Source of the DNA: an uncultured Acetobacteraceae bacterium
GTDB lineage: Bacteria > Pseudomonadota > Alphaproteobacteria > Acetobacterales > Acetobacteraceae
NCBI GenBank assembly: GCA_903895595.1
Contig: CAITUP010000169.1
Span: forward strand, 1 to 33,164
Direction: 5' to 3'
DNA: 33,164 bases
Below are positions 7,633 through 16,138 of this stretch, piece after piece. The number at the start of each line of letters is the position of its first letter. The stretch's first letter is position 1. The position numbers were made by a program, and so were the translations under genes. The notes below the pieces were generated by a model. The model ran no database searches and was not told where the DNA came from. It was given only the letters and a program-made list of their open reading frames with translations.

Positions 7633-8691
7633 TCAAGGGGAGGGAATCAAACCGATCGCCGAAGGACTGCCGACTTGTATCCGAGATCCCGTCGGCGTCA
7701 GCCCGCCGTTCACGGGATCGATACGAAAAACGGTAATATCGTCGCTGTCCTGATTGGCGGCGAATATCTGTTCCCCGTCGATATCCAGTGTAAAGAACCG
7801 AGGCCGCAGTCCGCCCGTCGGCGTGTATCCGACGAATGTCAGATGTCCGGACCTCTGATCGATTTCATACTGAACGATGCTGTCCTGGCCGCGATTCGAC
7901 ACGTAAAGAAATTCGCCGGAGTGGGAAATCGCGATCTCCGCCGTGGTATTGCGCCCCTGATGACCGCCGGGAATCGTCGTGACAACCTGCGATTCGGTTG
8001 CTTCCCCGGTGTCGCTGTTCCAGTGAAACACCGTGATCGTCGAATCCAACTCGTTGTTCACGTACAAATTCGGCAGCGTCTGATGGAATATCGTGTGCCG
8101 CGGCGCCGCGCCGCGCTTGGACGCAATAGACCCCTGCGCCGTCGGCGCGATGCGGCCATTTTCGTAGCGGAAGAAAAAGGTCCTGTCGAAACCCTTATCC
8201 GGAACCACCACGAACCTGCAGCTCGGGTTGAAAATCACCGCATGCGGATGCGATTGCGTCTGGTGCACCGGATCCGGGCCGGGTGTGCCCTCCAGTGTAA
8301 AGGACTGCGCGACAGGAAGAATCCGCCCGTCCTCGGCGATAGGCATTACCGCGACAGTGCCGGAACCGTAATTGCCGACGACCAAATGACGCTCGGTCGC
8401 ATCCAGTGCTGAATCGACCGGATTGGTGCCACCGCAATCCTGCTGATTGAGCAGCGTCACGTGGGCTGTCTTGGGATCGATGGAGAACGCACTGATCAGG
8501 TTCCGCCCGCCATGCACCGACCACATCCGCGTCCCCGCTCGGTTCAACGTGAACAACGAGGGGTTTTCCAGCCCGCCGATATTTTGCAGATGAGTCCACG
8601 CGCCGCTGGCGGCATCGATACGATAGACGTTGATGCCGTTGCCGCGACCGTCGCGGTCGGGTGTGGTGTAGCCGCCGACAAATGCGAACAT
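7633..8691 (-). CDS. Beta-propeller lactonase family protein (6-phosphogluconolactonase-like)
   Basis: 352-residue seven-bladed propeller of the lactonase family (PF10282; YbhE/Pgl and 3-carboxymuconate cyclase-like). It starts FVGGYT, has repeated blade motifs such as VVGNYGSGTV, SHPHAV, FLYVSNRGQDSI and IFAANQDSDDITVF, and no signal peptide. Such enzymes hydrolyse sugar-acid or muconate-type lactones. The ATG at 8691 is preferred to one seven codons upstream because GGAGG sits 6-7 nt before it. The SMP-30 lactonase gene lies 39 bp upstream on the same strand, so two unrelated lactonase folds are adjacent and probably serve the same lactone-opening pathway (inference). Confidence 0.88.
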   Translation of the reverse strand: MFAFVGGYTTPDRDGRGNGINVYRIDAASGAWTHLQNIGGLENPSLFTLNRAGTRMWSVHGGRNLISAFSIDPKTAHVTLLNQQDCGGTNPVDSALDATERHLVVGNYGSGTVAVMPIAEDGRILPVAQSFTLEGTPGPDPVHQTQSHPHAVIFNPSCRFVVVPDKGFDRTFFFRYENGRIAPTAQGSIASKRGAAPRHTIFHQTLPNLYVNNELDSTITVFHWNSDTGEATESQVVTTIPGGHQGRNTTAEIAISHSGEFLYVSNRGQDSIVQYEIDQRSGHLTFVGYTPTGGLRPRFFTLDIDGEQIFAANQDSDDITVFRIDPVNGGLTPTGSRIQVGSPSAIGLIPSP

Positions 8692-8730
8692 GGGTTTCCT
8701 CCGGATTTTCACGACTATAGCGAATAACGC

Positions 8731-9687
8731 CTATGGCGCCATTGCCCCGCGTCCATTGATATACAGCGCATAAACCGAGGTGCTCGCACACATGAACAGC
8801 CGGTCCTTTTTCACCCCGCCGAAACAGAGATTGGCGCAACCCTCCGGCAAATGGATTTTGCCGATCAAATCGCCATTGGGCGCGTAGCAGCGCACACCGT
8901 CCTCCGCCGGGTCGCCCCAGCCCATGCTGCACCAGACGTTGCCATCCCGGTCGCTGCGCAGCCCGTCGGTCATGCCGGGGCGGAAATCGTCGGCGAAGAC
9001 CCGGCCGTTACGAAGCGTGGCGCCATCGACATCGAAAACCCGAATATGGGCCGGTCCGCCGTGCGAGATGCCGCTGTCGACGATGTACAGCTTGCTCTCG
9101 TCCGGCGAAAACCCGATCCCGTTCGGCCGCACGAAATCGCCGGCTACCACCGTAGCGGCACCGGTCGCCGGGTCGAGCCGGTAAACATTGCGCGGCAATT
9201 CGGCGGTCGCCTCATGTCCCTCGTACGGTCCGTCGATGCCGTAGCCGGGGTCGGTGAACCATACGGACCCGTCGCTTTTCACCACGACATCGTTAGGGGC
9301 GTTCAGCGGTTTCCCCTGAAACCGGTCGATCAGCACGGTAATCGTTCCGTCCAGCTCGGTCCGGGTGACGCGGCGGGAGTCGTGCTCGCAGGACACAAGC
9401 CGCCCCTGCCGGTCGCGGGTGTTGCCGTTGGTGTAGTTGGATGGCGCACGGAACACCGACAGATGCCCGTCGGATTCCTGCCAGCGCATCATCCGGTTGT
9501 TGGGGATGTCGCTGAAGATCAGGCAGCCATGGTCGCCGAACCACACCGGCCCCTCGGCCCAGCGAAACCCGGTGGCGATCCGCTCAATCGCCGCGTTGCC
9601 TTGTTTATAGACGAAGCGTTTGTCCAGCGGCGCGATCCGCGGATCGGGGTAGCGGGTGTCCGGGAGATTTCCGAGCGGCAGGGACAT
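8731..9687 (-). CDS. SMP-30/gluconolactonase family protein
   Basis: 318-residue six-bladed propeller of the SGL family (PF08450), a divalent-metal-dependent lactonase group including gluconolactonase. Expected metal ligands are visible: Glu45 in RWAEGPVW, Asn132 in NAPNDVV, Asn189 in RPNGIGFSPD and Asp241 in TDGLRSD. The ATG at 9687 is chosen for AAGGAAA about 9 nt upstream and because homology begins there; the frame is open to 9762. It is the first gene of the long minus-strand run toward livF and is divergent from the MFS carrier. The substrate is probably an aldonolactone or similar. Confidence 0.88.
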   Translation of the reverse strand: MSLPLGNLPDTRYPDPRIAPLDKRFVYKQGNAAIERIATGFRWAEGPVWFGDHGCLIFSDIPNNRMMRWQESDGHLSVFRAPSNYTNGNTRDRQGRLVSCEHDSRRVTRTELDGTITVLIDRFQGKPLNAPNDVVVKSDGSVWFTDPGYGIDGPYEGHEATAELPRNVYRLDPATGAATVVAGDFVRPNGIGFSPDESKLYIVDSGISHGGPAHIRVFDVDGATLRNGRVFADDFRPGMTDGLRSDRDGNVWCSMGWGDPAEDGVRCYAPNGDLIGKIHLPEGCANLCFGGVKKDRLFMCASTSVYALYINGRGAMAP

Positions 9688-9827
9688 GGGGGCGTTTCCT
9701 TGTGACGGCTTGGCGGCCAGCATAACGGCCCCACGAGAACCGTTACAAATCCACCCCACCACCGGAGGTTGACGCGCCCAGCGACCCGACGCATTTTGCC
9801 CGACCGTAATCTTAGGGACGTCGCAGC
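9688..9827. promoter_or_regulatory. Divergent intergenic region with a TAACGG/CCGTTA inverted repeat
   Basis: 140 bp between the minus-strand lactonase run and the plus-strand MFS gene must contain both promoters. Perfect 6-bp arms TAACGG (9723-9728) and CCGTTA (9740-9745) separated by 11 bp could be an operator shared by the divergent units. No regulator gene lies adjacent, and no confident -35/-10 boxes were assigned. Confidence 0.3.
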
Positions 9828-11045
9828 ATGGCGCTCAGCCGCTCTACCCGGGTCAACATTCTGATCGGCAACGGGCACTTCCTTTCGCACTTCTACGTCA
9901 TCTGCCTGCCGCCCCTGATCCTGGTCTGGCAGGACGCGTTCCATGTCACCTTCGCCCAGCTTGGGTTGACGGCCATGATGATGTCGGGGACCACCGCGTT
10001 GCTGCAGACGCCCGTCGGATTTCTGGTGGACCGCTACGGCGCCCGACCCTTCCTGGTCGGCGGCACGCTGCTGATGTCGCTGTCGATCGCGGCCATGAGC
10101 CAGGCGACGGCGTTCTGGCAAATTCCCCTGCTCGCGGTCCTCTCGGGCATGGGGAACTCGGTGGTGCATCCCGCCGACTACGCGATCCTGTCCGCCTCGG
10201 TCGATCCGAAGCAGATGGGCAAGTCCTTTGCGATGCATACGTTCAGCGGCAACCTCGGGGGCGCCATCGCACCGCCGATCATCGCCTTCCTGACGGTCGC
10301 CATCGGCTGGCGCAGCGCGCTGCTGCTGGTCGGCCTGCTCGGCGTGCCTGTTGTGATCTCTATCCTGCTGCAAAGCAGCATCCTGCAGGATCAGGTCCGC
10401 GTCACCGCCAAGACCGGCGGTCCTGCGATTCATTGGCGGGAGGCTTTGTTCAGCCGCCCCATCCTGCTGTTCTTCACCTTCTTCCTGCTCGGCTCCATGG
10501 CCGGCGGCGGCGTGCAGTCCTGGCTGGTGACGATCCTGCACACGGTGAAGGGCATGGACCTGAGAACCGCCTCCACCGCATTGACCGCCTACATGGTGGG
10601 CATGACGTCGGGCGTGCTGGTTGGCGGCTGGTTCGTGGATCGTTACCGCAAATACGTGCTGGTGTTCGCAGCGTCGCTGACCTGCTTGTCGGCGGGGGTG
10701 ATGCTGGCGGTGAATTGGCTGCCGCCGCTGGGCGTAGGGGTGTGGGCGCTGACCTTCATCGCGGGAACGGCCCTGGGCGCCAGCCGCACCCCGCGCGACG
10801 TGATGCTGCGGGATGCGGCACCGCCCGGTCAGATCGGCAAGGTGTTCGGGTTCGTCAGCGCCGGCCTGCCGTTGGGTGGGGCGATCACGCCGGTGCCGTT
10901 CGGCTACCTGATCGACAAGGGTCACCCCGAGCTGGTGCTGGTCCTGGTGGCGGTGCTGTTGCTGCTGAGCATGTTCTGCGCCGGTACGGCGCGGGCGTCC
11001 AAGCGCGCCGCGGATGCGGCGGGGGCCGTCGCCGCGGGGGATTAG
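9828..11045 (+). CDS. Major facilitator superfamily transporter
   Basis: 405-residue inner-membrane carrier with about 12 hydrophobic segments. The loop 2-3 signature appears as GFLVDRYGARP near residues 64-74 and a second-half equivalent GGWFVDRYRKY near 265. The start GNGHFLSHFYVICLPPL and the HPADYAILS segment resemble the fosmidomycin-resistance-like/MFS_1 group. It is alone on the plus strand between two minus-strand blocks and divergent from the lactonase-liv run, suggesting uptake or efflux of a compound related to that catabolism (inference). It ends 21 bp from the convergent aldolase gene. Confidence 0.88.
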   Translation: MALSRSTRVNILIGNGHFLSHFYVICLPPLILVWQDAFHVTFAQLGLTAMMMSGTTALLQTPVGFLVDRYGARPFLVGGTLLMSLSIAAMSQATAFWQIPLLAVLSGMGNSVVHPADYAILSASVDPKQMGKSFAMHTFSGNLGGAIAPPIIAFLTVAIGWRSALLLVGLLGVPVVISILLQSSILQDQVRVTAKTGGPAIHWREALFSRPILLFFTFFLLGSMAGGGVQSWLVTILHTVKGMDLRTASTALTAYMVGMTSGVLVGGWFVDRYRKYVLVFAASLTCLSAGVMLAVNWLPPLGVGVWALTFIAGTALGASRTPRDVMLRDAAPPGQIGKVFGFVSAGLPLGGAITPVPFGYLIDKGHPELVLVLVAVLLLLSMFCAGTARASKRAADAAGAVAAGD

Positions 11046-11066
11046 CCCCGCGGCTATCGCCGTCTT

Positions 11067-11852
11067 TTACCCGAGCGTCTTGCGCAGGAAACCGGTGCGG
11101 GACGTCGCGCCGGCCATCATGAAGCCGCCGTCCTGGCCCGCGAGGATGAAGCGCGCGCCCATGTCGATGTAACGCGGCATGATCGCTTCGTTGTAGATGC
11201 CGGCCATGCCCGGGAATTTCCCGGCCTTTTCGCAGGCAGCGATCATGGTGCCGTAGGCCTCGGCCAGACGATCGTTGCCGAAATCGCCGGGGATGCCCAT
11301 CTCGGCGCACAGATCGTTGGACCCGATCAGCAGCACGTCCACGCCGGGCACGGCCGCGATCTCGGCGGCATTGGCGATGGCGGTGGGGGTTTCCAGCATC
11401 ACGACCGTTAAATTCGAGGCATTCAACGTGGTCACCGCGTCGCCGGTCGACAATTTCCCCAGCTGATAATGCGGCCCCCAGCCGCCGACGGAGCGGTGGC
11501 CGATCGGCGGGTATTTCAGTTTTTCCACCACTTCCCGCGCCTCGGCCGCGGTATCGACATGCGGCATCACGATGCCGAGCGCGCCGTTGTCCAGGGCGCG
11601 GGTGGCGATGGAATATTGACCGTTGGGGACGCGCGCGATCGGCGCGATGCCGGCATCCAGCGCGGCGGCGGAGATTTGGGCGCAGGCCTCCAGCGACATG
11701 ACGCCGTGTTCCATATCCAGGAACAGCCAGTCGAAGCCGGCGGTGGCCATGGCCTTGGCGATCTCGACGGTGCGGGTCATGCGGATGCCGACGCCGAGGG
11801 AGAGTTGGCCTTGCTCCAGCTTCTCGCGGGCGACGTTGCGGACGGTGGTCAT
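11067..11852 (-). CDS. HpcH/HpaI-type class II aldolase
   Basis: 261-residue metal-dependent aldolase (PF03328), the family of 4-hydroxy-2-oxoheptanedioate and 2-dehydro-3-deoxyglucarate aldolases, which cleave to pyruvate and an aldehyde. Landmarks are LDMEHG with His49, Arg74 in PIARVP, PPIGHRSVG at 115-123, metal ligands Glu154 (MLETP) and Asp180 (GSNDL). The ATG at 11852 has AAGGAAA about 9 nt upstream; the frame is open to 11894 without homology. It lies 13 bp after the serine hydrolase, making it the last gene of a three-gene minus-strand operon. The specific keto-acid is unknown. Confidence 0.9.
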   Translation of the reverse strand: MTTVRNVAREKLEQGQLSLGVGIRMTRTVEIAKAMATAGFDWLFLDMEHGVMSLEACAQISAAALDAGIAPIARVPNGQYSIATRALDNGALGIVMPHVDTAAEAREVVEKLKYPPIGHRSVGGWGPHYQLGKLSTGDAVTTLNASNLTVVMLETPTAIANAAEIAAVPGVDVLLIGSNDLCAEMGIPGDFGNDRLAEAYGTMIAACEKAGKFPGMAGIYNEAIMPRYIDMGARFILAGQDGGFMMAGATSRTGFLRKTLG

Positions 11853-11865
11853 GGTGGGGTTTCCT

Positions 11866-13290
11866 TCAGGCAAATGTGTCGATGGCGGTGGCAATCAGCC
11901 GGTTCAGCGCACCCAGATCCATCTTGTGATCGGTCTCGTTCGTCACCGCGACGCTCAGCCCGGCGCGGCGAAGGATGAAGATACGGTTGTCCGACGCCCC
12001 CGCCGCCCAGGCCGCGTCGTCGGGCAGATCGGGGAACAGATGGTCGATGTTGGTGCGGAAGCAGGCGGCGTAGCTGGTGCCGGTATGGGTCGCGGTCAGG
12101 GCGTAATCCACCCATCCCGGGGGCAGCAGGCGTTCGCCGTTCCAGACGCCGTCGTTCAGATACAGCACGCCGAGTTTGGCATAATCCCGCGCGGTCGCGT
12201 AGCCGGCGCCGGATGCGATGAAGTTCCCGGCGATATCGGCGGAGTGCTGGTAGCTGCTCATGCCCAGCCGGTCCGCCAGCAGGCCGTAGACGGTGCGGTG
12301 ATACGGCAGCCCACGGCGATCAATCTGGTCCCGTATAACCGAACCCAAAACGTTCATGCCGGAATTCACATACCGAAACACCGAACCCGGCAGCGCCGCG
12401 ACGACGGACCGCTGCGCCGCCTCGAACGCGTCGACCCCATCCTGATAAACGGCGCTGTTCTCGAACCCCAGCGTGGTCCGCCCGTCCTCATGCCGCACCG
12501 GGAACCCGATACCCGAGCGCATGCGGACCAGATGGTCCAGCGTGATCAGCCGGTGAATGCCGCGCGGGTCGCGCCAGAGCGGTGCCGGCGCGGGATCGTG
12601 CATCGACGCCAGCCAACCCTCCTGGATCATCCGCCCGATCGCCGTGCACGTCATCGCCTTCGTCATCGACCAGCTCGGCGTCGCCCGATCCGGCCGCCCG
12701 AAGCTGCTGTACCGCTCGGCCAGGACGCGATCCGGCGTGCGGATGACCACGCCGTAGACACCGGACGAACTGGCAAGGAACGCGTCCAGTGCCGGCACGA
12801 TCGCGGCGGGTGGGGCGACGATGTCATGGGTGTCGGAGGCCACGCGCGGGATCGGCACCGGATCGAACCGGGGCGCGGCGTGCTCGCCCAGCAGGATGCT
12901 GCCGTAGCCGGGGTGGGTGACGGCGGAACCCGTAACCGGCGCACCGCAAGCGGGATCGGCCCAGGTGACGGTGACGCGGTTATCGGCGGCCTGCACCGCG
13001 AACCAGCCCTCGGCGACGGCGGCTTTCAGGGCCGGGCCGATGTCCTCGCCACCCGGACGGTCGTCCAACCCCGCCGGTACCCCGGCAGCGCGAGGCCGGA
13101 AATGCCGGTCGGCGGTGGCGCGGTCCAGCCCAGAGACGAACATCATGTCGGCGTAGCGCTTGGCGGCGAAATTGACCGTCCGCTGCCGGAGCGCTCGTAA
13201 CGATGCGTCGTAGACCAGCGGCGCCACCGGTCCGTCGCCGAACGGGTGGGGGGTGGCGTCGAAGATCGGTTCGGCCGGGCGCGTGGTCAC
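11866..13290 (-). CDS. Beta-lactamase-fold serine hydrolase with long N-terminal extension
   Basis: 474-residue member of the serine beta-lactamase/transpeptidase fold (PF00144; class C/EstB/6-aminohexanoate-dimer-hydrolase-like). The catalytic SMTK is at residues 208-211 and YVNSG starts at Tyr307; AAGASDNR near residue 431 could correspond to the third motif. The first ~160 residues before the catalytic domain have no clear family and no signal peptide, so it is probably cytoplasmic and an esterase or amidase rather than a resistance enzyme. A GTG start at 13290 overlaps the dioxygenase stop (GTGA); the frame remains open upstream to 13665, but that part is antisense-like low-quality sequence. 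Middle gene of the dioxygenase-hydrolase-aldolase operon. Confidence 0.82.
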   Translation of the reverse strand: MTTRPAEPIFDATPHPFGDGPVAPLVYDASLRALRQRTVNFAAKRYADMMFVSGLDRATADRHFRPRAAGVPAGLDDRPGGEDIGPALKAAVAEGWFAVQAADNRVTVTWADPACGAPVTGSAVTHPGYGSILLGEHAAPRFDPVPIPRVASDTHDIVAPPAAIVPALDAFLASSSGVYGVVIRTPDRVLAERYSSFGRPDRATPSWSMTKAMTCTAIGRMIQEGWLASMHDPAPAPLWRDPRGIHRLITLDHLVRMRSGIGFPVRHEDGRTTLGFENSAVYQDGVDAFEAAQRSVVAALPGSVFRYVNSGMNVLGSVIRDQIDRRGLPYHRTVYGLLADRLGMSSYQHSADIAGNFIASGAGYATARDYAKLGVLYLNDGVWNGERLLPPGWVDYALTATHTGTSYAACFRTNIDHLFPDLPDDAAWAAGASDNRIFILRRAGLSVAVTNETDHKMDLGALNRLIATAIDTFA

Positions 13291-14171
13291 TTCGCCATTT
13301 CCGGTACGTGGACGGTGTCGAAGAAACGGTTTTTCATGCCCTTCTGGTTCTCGTAGAGCGACCCCTGTTTCGTTGCCGGGGGCAGCGGAAGACGCACGGG
13401 GGCGGGTGCCATCCGAGGCTCCCGCGTTTCGCCCGCGACCATCAGGTCGTTGAACTTGGCGATCCCGCCCGGAAACCCCAGCAGCGGCCAAGCGTCGGCA
13501 GTGCGGAATTGGAACAGCAGCAGGCGGCGGTCCTTGTCGGACAGGTTCGGCGCCGATCCATGCACGGCGCGCACGTGATGCACGGTGATGGAGCCCGCCT
13601 TTCCCACCAGCGGGATCGCCTTGCTGTAGTCGCAGTCGCGGTTCATGGGGTCCATCGCGCCGCAAAACACGCCGTCGGCGTGGTGATCGTAGGTCGGGCC
13701 TTTATGACTGCCAGGGACGATCATCAGCGGCCCGTTTTCCATCGCCATATCGTCGAACATCACGCCCACGGCGGCGAGGTCGTCGTTCGTGTGCGGGTAG
13801 AAGGCCCAGTCCTGGTGCCATTCCACGGGCGCGCCGAACCCCGCGCATTTCATGTTCAGCTTGGCGCTGTCGAAGCGGATGTCCGGCCCCCAGAGGTCCT
13901 TCAGTACCGCCAGAATACGCGGATGGCGCGACAGCGCACCGTATTCCGGGTGTTGCGCATGCGCCGCCTTGATGCGCCGGACGCGCGGATTTTCCGGAGT
14001 GTGGCTGTCTTCCAGATCGTAGATCTCGTTATGCGCCGCGACACCGCGGGCACGCTCCACGAAGCCGTCCGTGACGGCGCGCAGGCGGGCGACCTCATCC
14101 GGCGTCAGCACGTCCGGCACCACGATGGCGCCGACTTCGTTGTATTCGTCGATTTGGGCCTGGGTCAGCAT
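13287..14171 (-). CDS. Phytanoyl-CoA dioxygenase (PhyH) family protein
   Basis: 294-residue Fe(II)/2-oxoglutarate dioxygenase. The Fe-binding HxD is WHQDW (His119, Asp121), the distal ligand is most likely His204 in RAVHGSAPN, and Arg215/216 (DKDRRLLL) fits 2-oxoglutarate binding. PhyH-like enzymes hydroxylate diverse small molecules, so hydroxylation of the substrate later hydrolysed and cleaved by the downstream genes is plausible. The ATG at 14171 has GGGAG upstream; open frame beyond it lacks homology. It is first in the operon and divergent from the amidohydrolase at 14278 with a 106-bp shared promoter region. Confidence 0.9.
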   Translation of the reverse strand: MLTQAQIDEYNEVGAIVVPDVLTPDEVARLRAVTDGFVERARGVAAHNEIYDLEDSHTPENPRVRRIKAAHAQHPEYGALSRHPRILAVLKDLWGPDIRFDSAKLNMKCAGFGAPVEWHQDWAFYPHTNDDLAAVGVMFDDMAMENGPLMIVPGSHKGPTYDHHADGVFCGAMDPMNRDCDYSKAIPLVGKAGSITVHHVRAVHGSAPNLSDKDRRLLLFQFRTADAWPLLGFPGGIAKFNDLMVAGETREPRMAPAPVRLPLPPATKQGSLYENQKGMKNRFFDTVHVPEMAK

Positions 14172-14277
14172 GGCGGTTTCTCCCGAATTTGGGCGAGACA
14201 GTAACACCTGGGACGGGGGTGGTCGAGGCTCGTCGCGACGGTTATCCTGGACCCAACACCGGAAGGAAGATGCTGCC

Positions 14278-15393
14278 ATGACCATCGACGTCCGCGACCG
14301 CACCATCGTCCAGCCGGCCACGGCATCGCGCCTCGCCATCGCCGATTGCGACATTCATCAGTCGCCGAAACTCGGCATGAAGGGTCTGTATCCGTATCTG
14401 GAAAAGCGCTGGCAGGACCATCTGGAAACCTTCGGCCCGCTGCCGAAGCAGGCGTTCGAGGCTGGGCCGGCCTATCCGAAAAGCCAGCCGGACGCGTCCC
14501 GCCGCGACGCCTGGCCGCCGAACGGCGGACGCCCCGGCAGCGATCTGGAATTCATGCGGACCCATCATTTGGACCCGCACAACATCACGCTCGGCATCCT
14601 GAACATGATTCGCCCGCATCCCGGCGCGTTCCAAAACGCTTATCTGGCCGATGCCGTCTGCCAAGCGATGAATCGTTGGCAGGTGGCGGAATGGACCGAG
14701 CCCGAACCGCGCCTGAAAGGGTCGCTGTTGGTCCCGTACGAAGACGGTGAGGCCTCGGCCGCCGAGATCGAACGCTGGGCGGGGCATAAGGATTACGTGC
14801 AGGTGCTGCTGCTCAGCCGCACCGCGGAACCGGCCGGGCAGAAGCGCTACTGGCCGATTTACCGAGCGGCGTCGGAGGCAGGATTGCCGGTCGGCATCCA
14901 TGCGTTCGGGTTTGGCGGCTACCCGGTGTCCGGCAGCGGCTGGCCGTCTTTTTATATCGAGGACATGGTCGGCCACGCCCAGTCCTGCCAGACAATGCTG
15001 ACCAGCATGGTGATGGAAGGCATATTCGAGCGCTTTCCCAAGCTGAAAATCGTGGTGGTGGAGGCCGGGTTCGCGTGGCTGCCATCGTTGTGCTGGCGGT
15101 TGGACAAGCTCTGGCACCGGCTGCGGGCGGAAACGCCGCACCTGAAACGACCGCCGTCGGAATACATCCGCGAACACGTCTGGCTGACGACGCAGCCGAT
15201 GGAGGAACCGGAACCGAAGGCGCGGGTGCTGGACACCATCGCCTGGATCGGTTGGGACAGGCTGCTGTTCGCGACCGATTATCCGCACTGGGACTACGAC
15301 GATCCGACTCAAGTCCTGCCGCCCGGTATCGATGAGAATTTGCGGCGCGATTTCTTCATGAACAACGCGCAGTCCGTGTACGGACGCTCGTAA
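14278..15393 (+). CDS. Amidohydrolase family 2 protein (ACMSD-like)
   Basis: 371-residue TIM-barrel amidohydrolase (PF04909). Recognisable parts are DCDIHQSP at residues 23-30 (DxH rather than the usual HxH), GIHAFG near 208, VVVEAGFAWLPSLCWRLD near 260-277, and ATDYPHWDYDDP near 338-349 carrying the late metal-ligand Asp. Relatives include 2-amino-3-carboxymuconate semialdehyde decarboxylase and gamma-resorcylate decarboxylase-like proteins, so decarboxylation or hydrolysis is possible. The ATG at 14278 follows GGAAGGA; the open frame upstream overlaps the PhyH promoter region. It is divergent from the PhyH operon and likely co-regulated with it. Confidence 0.87.
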   Translation: MTIDVRDRTIVQPATASRLAIADCDIHQSPKLGMKGLYPYLEKRWQDHLETFGPLPKQAFEAGPAYPKSQPDASRRDAWPPNGGRPGSDLEFMRTHHLDPHNITLGILNMIRPHPGAFQNAYLADAVCQAMNRWQVAEWTEPEPRLKGSLLVPYEDGEASAAEIERWAGHKDYVQVLLLSRTAEPAGQKRYWPIYRAASEAGLPVGIHAFGFGGYPVSGSGWPSFYIEDMVGHAQSCQTMLTSMVMEGIFERFPKLKIVVVEAGFAWLPSLCWRLDKLWHRLRAETPHLKRPPSEYIREHVWLTTQPMEEPEPKARVLDTIAWIGWDRLLFATDYPHWDYDDPTQVLPPGIDENLRRDFFMNNAQSVYGRS

Positions 15394-15436
15394 CGCGCCA
15401 TTGACGAATCACGCGGGCGGGCCATCTCATACTGTC

Positions 15437-16138
15437 ATGAACGTCCCCCCACCGGAAACGTTGAACCTGCCGTCCGGCCCCGCTCGGGTTGAGTGGCGTC
15501 GCAGCACGCGTGCCCGCCGGGTCAGCCTGCGGGTCGATCCGCGTGGCGGTGCCATCGTGGTGACCCTGCCGCCGCGCGCCAGTCATAAGGCCGGCATGGC
15601 GCTGCTCATGGGCCATGTGGACTGGGTCGCGGACCGGATCGCCGCATTGCCGGAGTCCGTCCCGTTCACCGACGGCGCGATGGTCCCGGTGTGCGGGGTC
15701 GTCCATCGCATCCGGCATGTGCCCAACGCGCGCGGCGCCGCCTGGTTGCAGGACGGCGAGTTGCATGTGACAGGCGCCCCGGAATTTCTGCCCCGCCGCG
15801 TGATGGATTTTCTGCGGGCGGAAGCGCGACGGCGGCTGTCGGCGCTGGTCGCGGCGAAGGCGGCTCTGGCGGGGCTGACGCCGCGCCGTATCGTGGTGAA
15901 GGACACCTCCAGCCGTTGGGGCAGTTGCGCGCCCGACAAGACCTTGGCGTTCAGCTGGCGGCTGGTGATGGCGCCGGACTTCGTGCAGGACTATGTCGCG
16001 GCGCATGAGGTCGCGCATATCGCGCATATGAACCATGGGCCGCTGTTCTGGGCGCTGGTGGACCGTATCACGCCGCACACCAAGGCGGCGATCGCGTGGC
16101 TGCGGCGGGACGGGGCTAAACTTCAGCGGGTTGGGTAG
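15437..16138 (+). CDS. YgjP-like zinc metallopeptidase (DUF45/M48-related)
   Basis: 233 residues with the YgjP-like domain (PF01863). The zinc motif HEVAHIAH has His190, Glu191 and His194, with a third His at 200 in MNHGPLFW; SSRWGSC at 158-164 is the family's other hallmark. Cytoplasmic, function poorly known; many alphaproteobacteria carry one copy. The ATG at 15437 is used, although a TTG at 15401 is also in frame and no strong ribosome site supports either. The 3' end overlaps the convergent hydroxylase gene by 23 bp. Confidence 0.87.
   Translation: MNVPPPETLNLPSGPARVEWRRSTRARRVSLRVDPRGGAIVVTLPPRASHKAGMALLMGHVDWVADRIAALPESVPFTDGAMVPVCGVVHRIRHVPNARGAAWLQDGELHVTGAPEFLPRRVMDFLRAEARRRLSALVAAKAALAGLTPRRIVVKDTSSRWGSCAPDKTLAFSWRLVMAPDFVQDYVAAHEVAHIAHMNHGPLFWALVDRITPHTKAAIAWLRRDGAKLQRVG

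Noticed and set aside
11866-13290. Antibiotic-resistance beta-lactamase
   Set aside because: Although SMTK and YVN motifs are present, there is no signal peptide and the gene lies in a catabolic operon; a general serine hydrolase is more likely.
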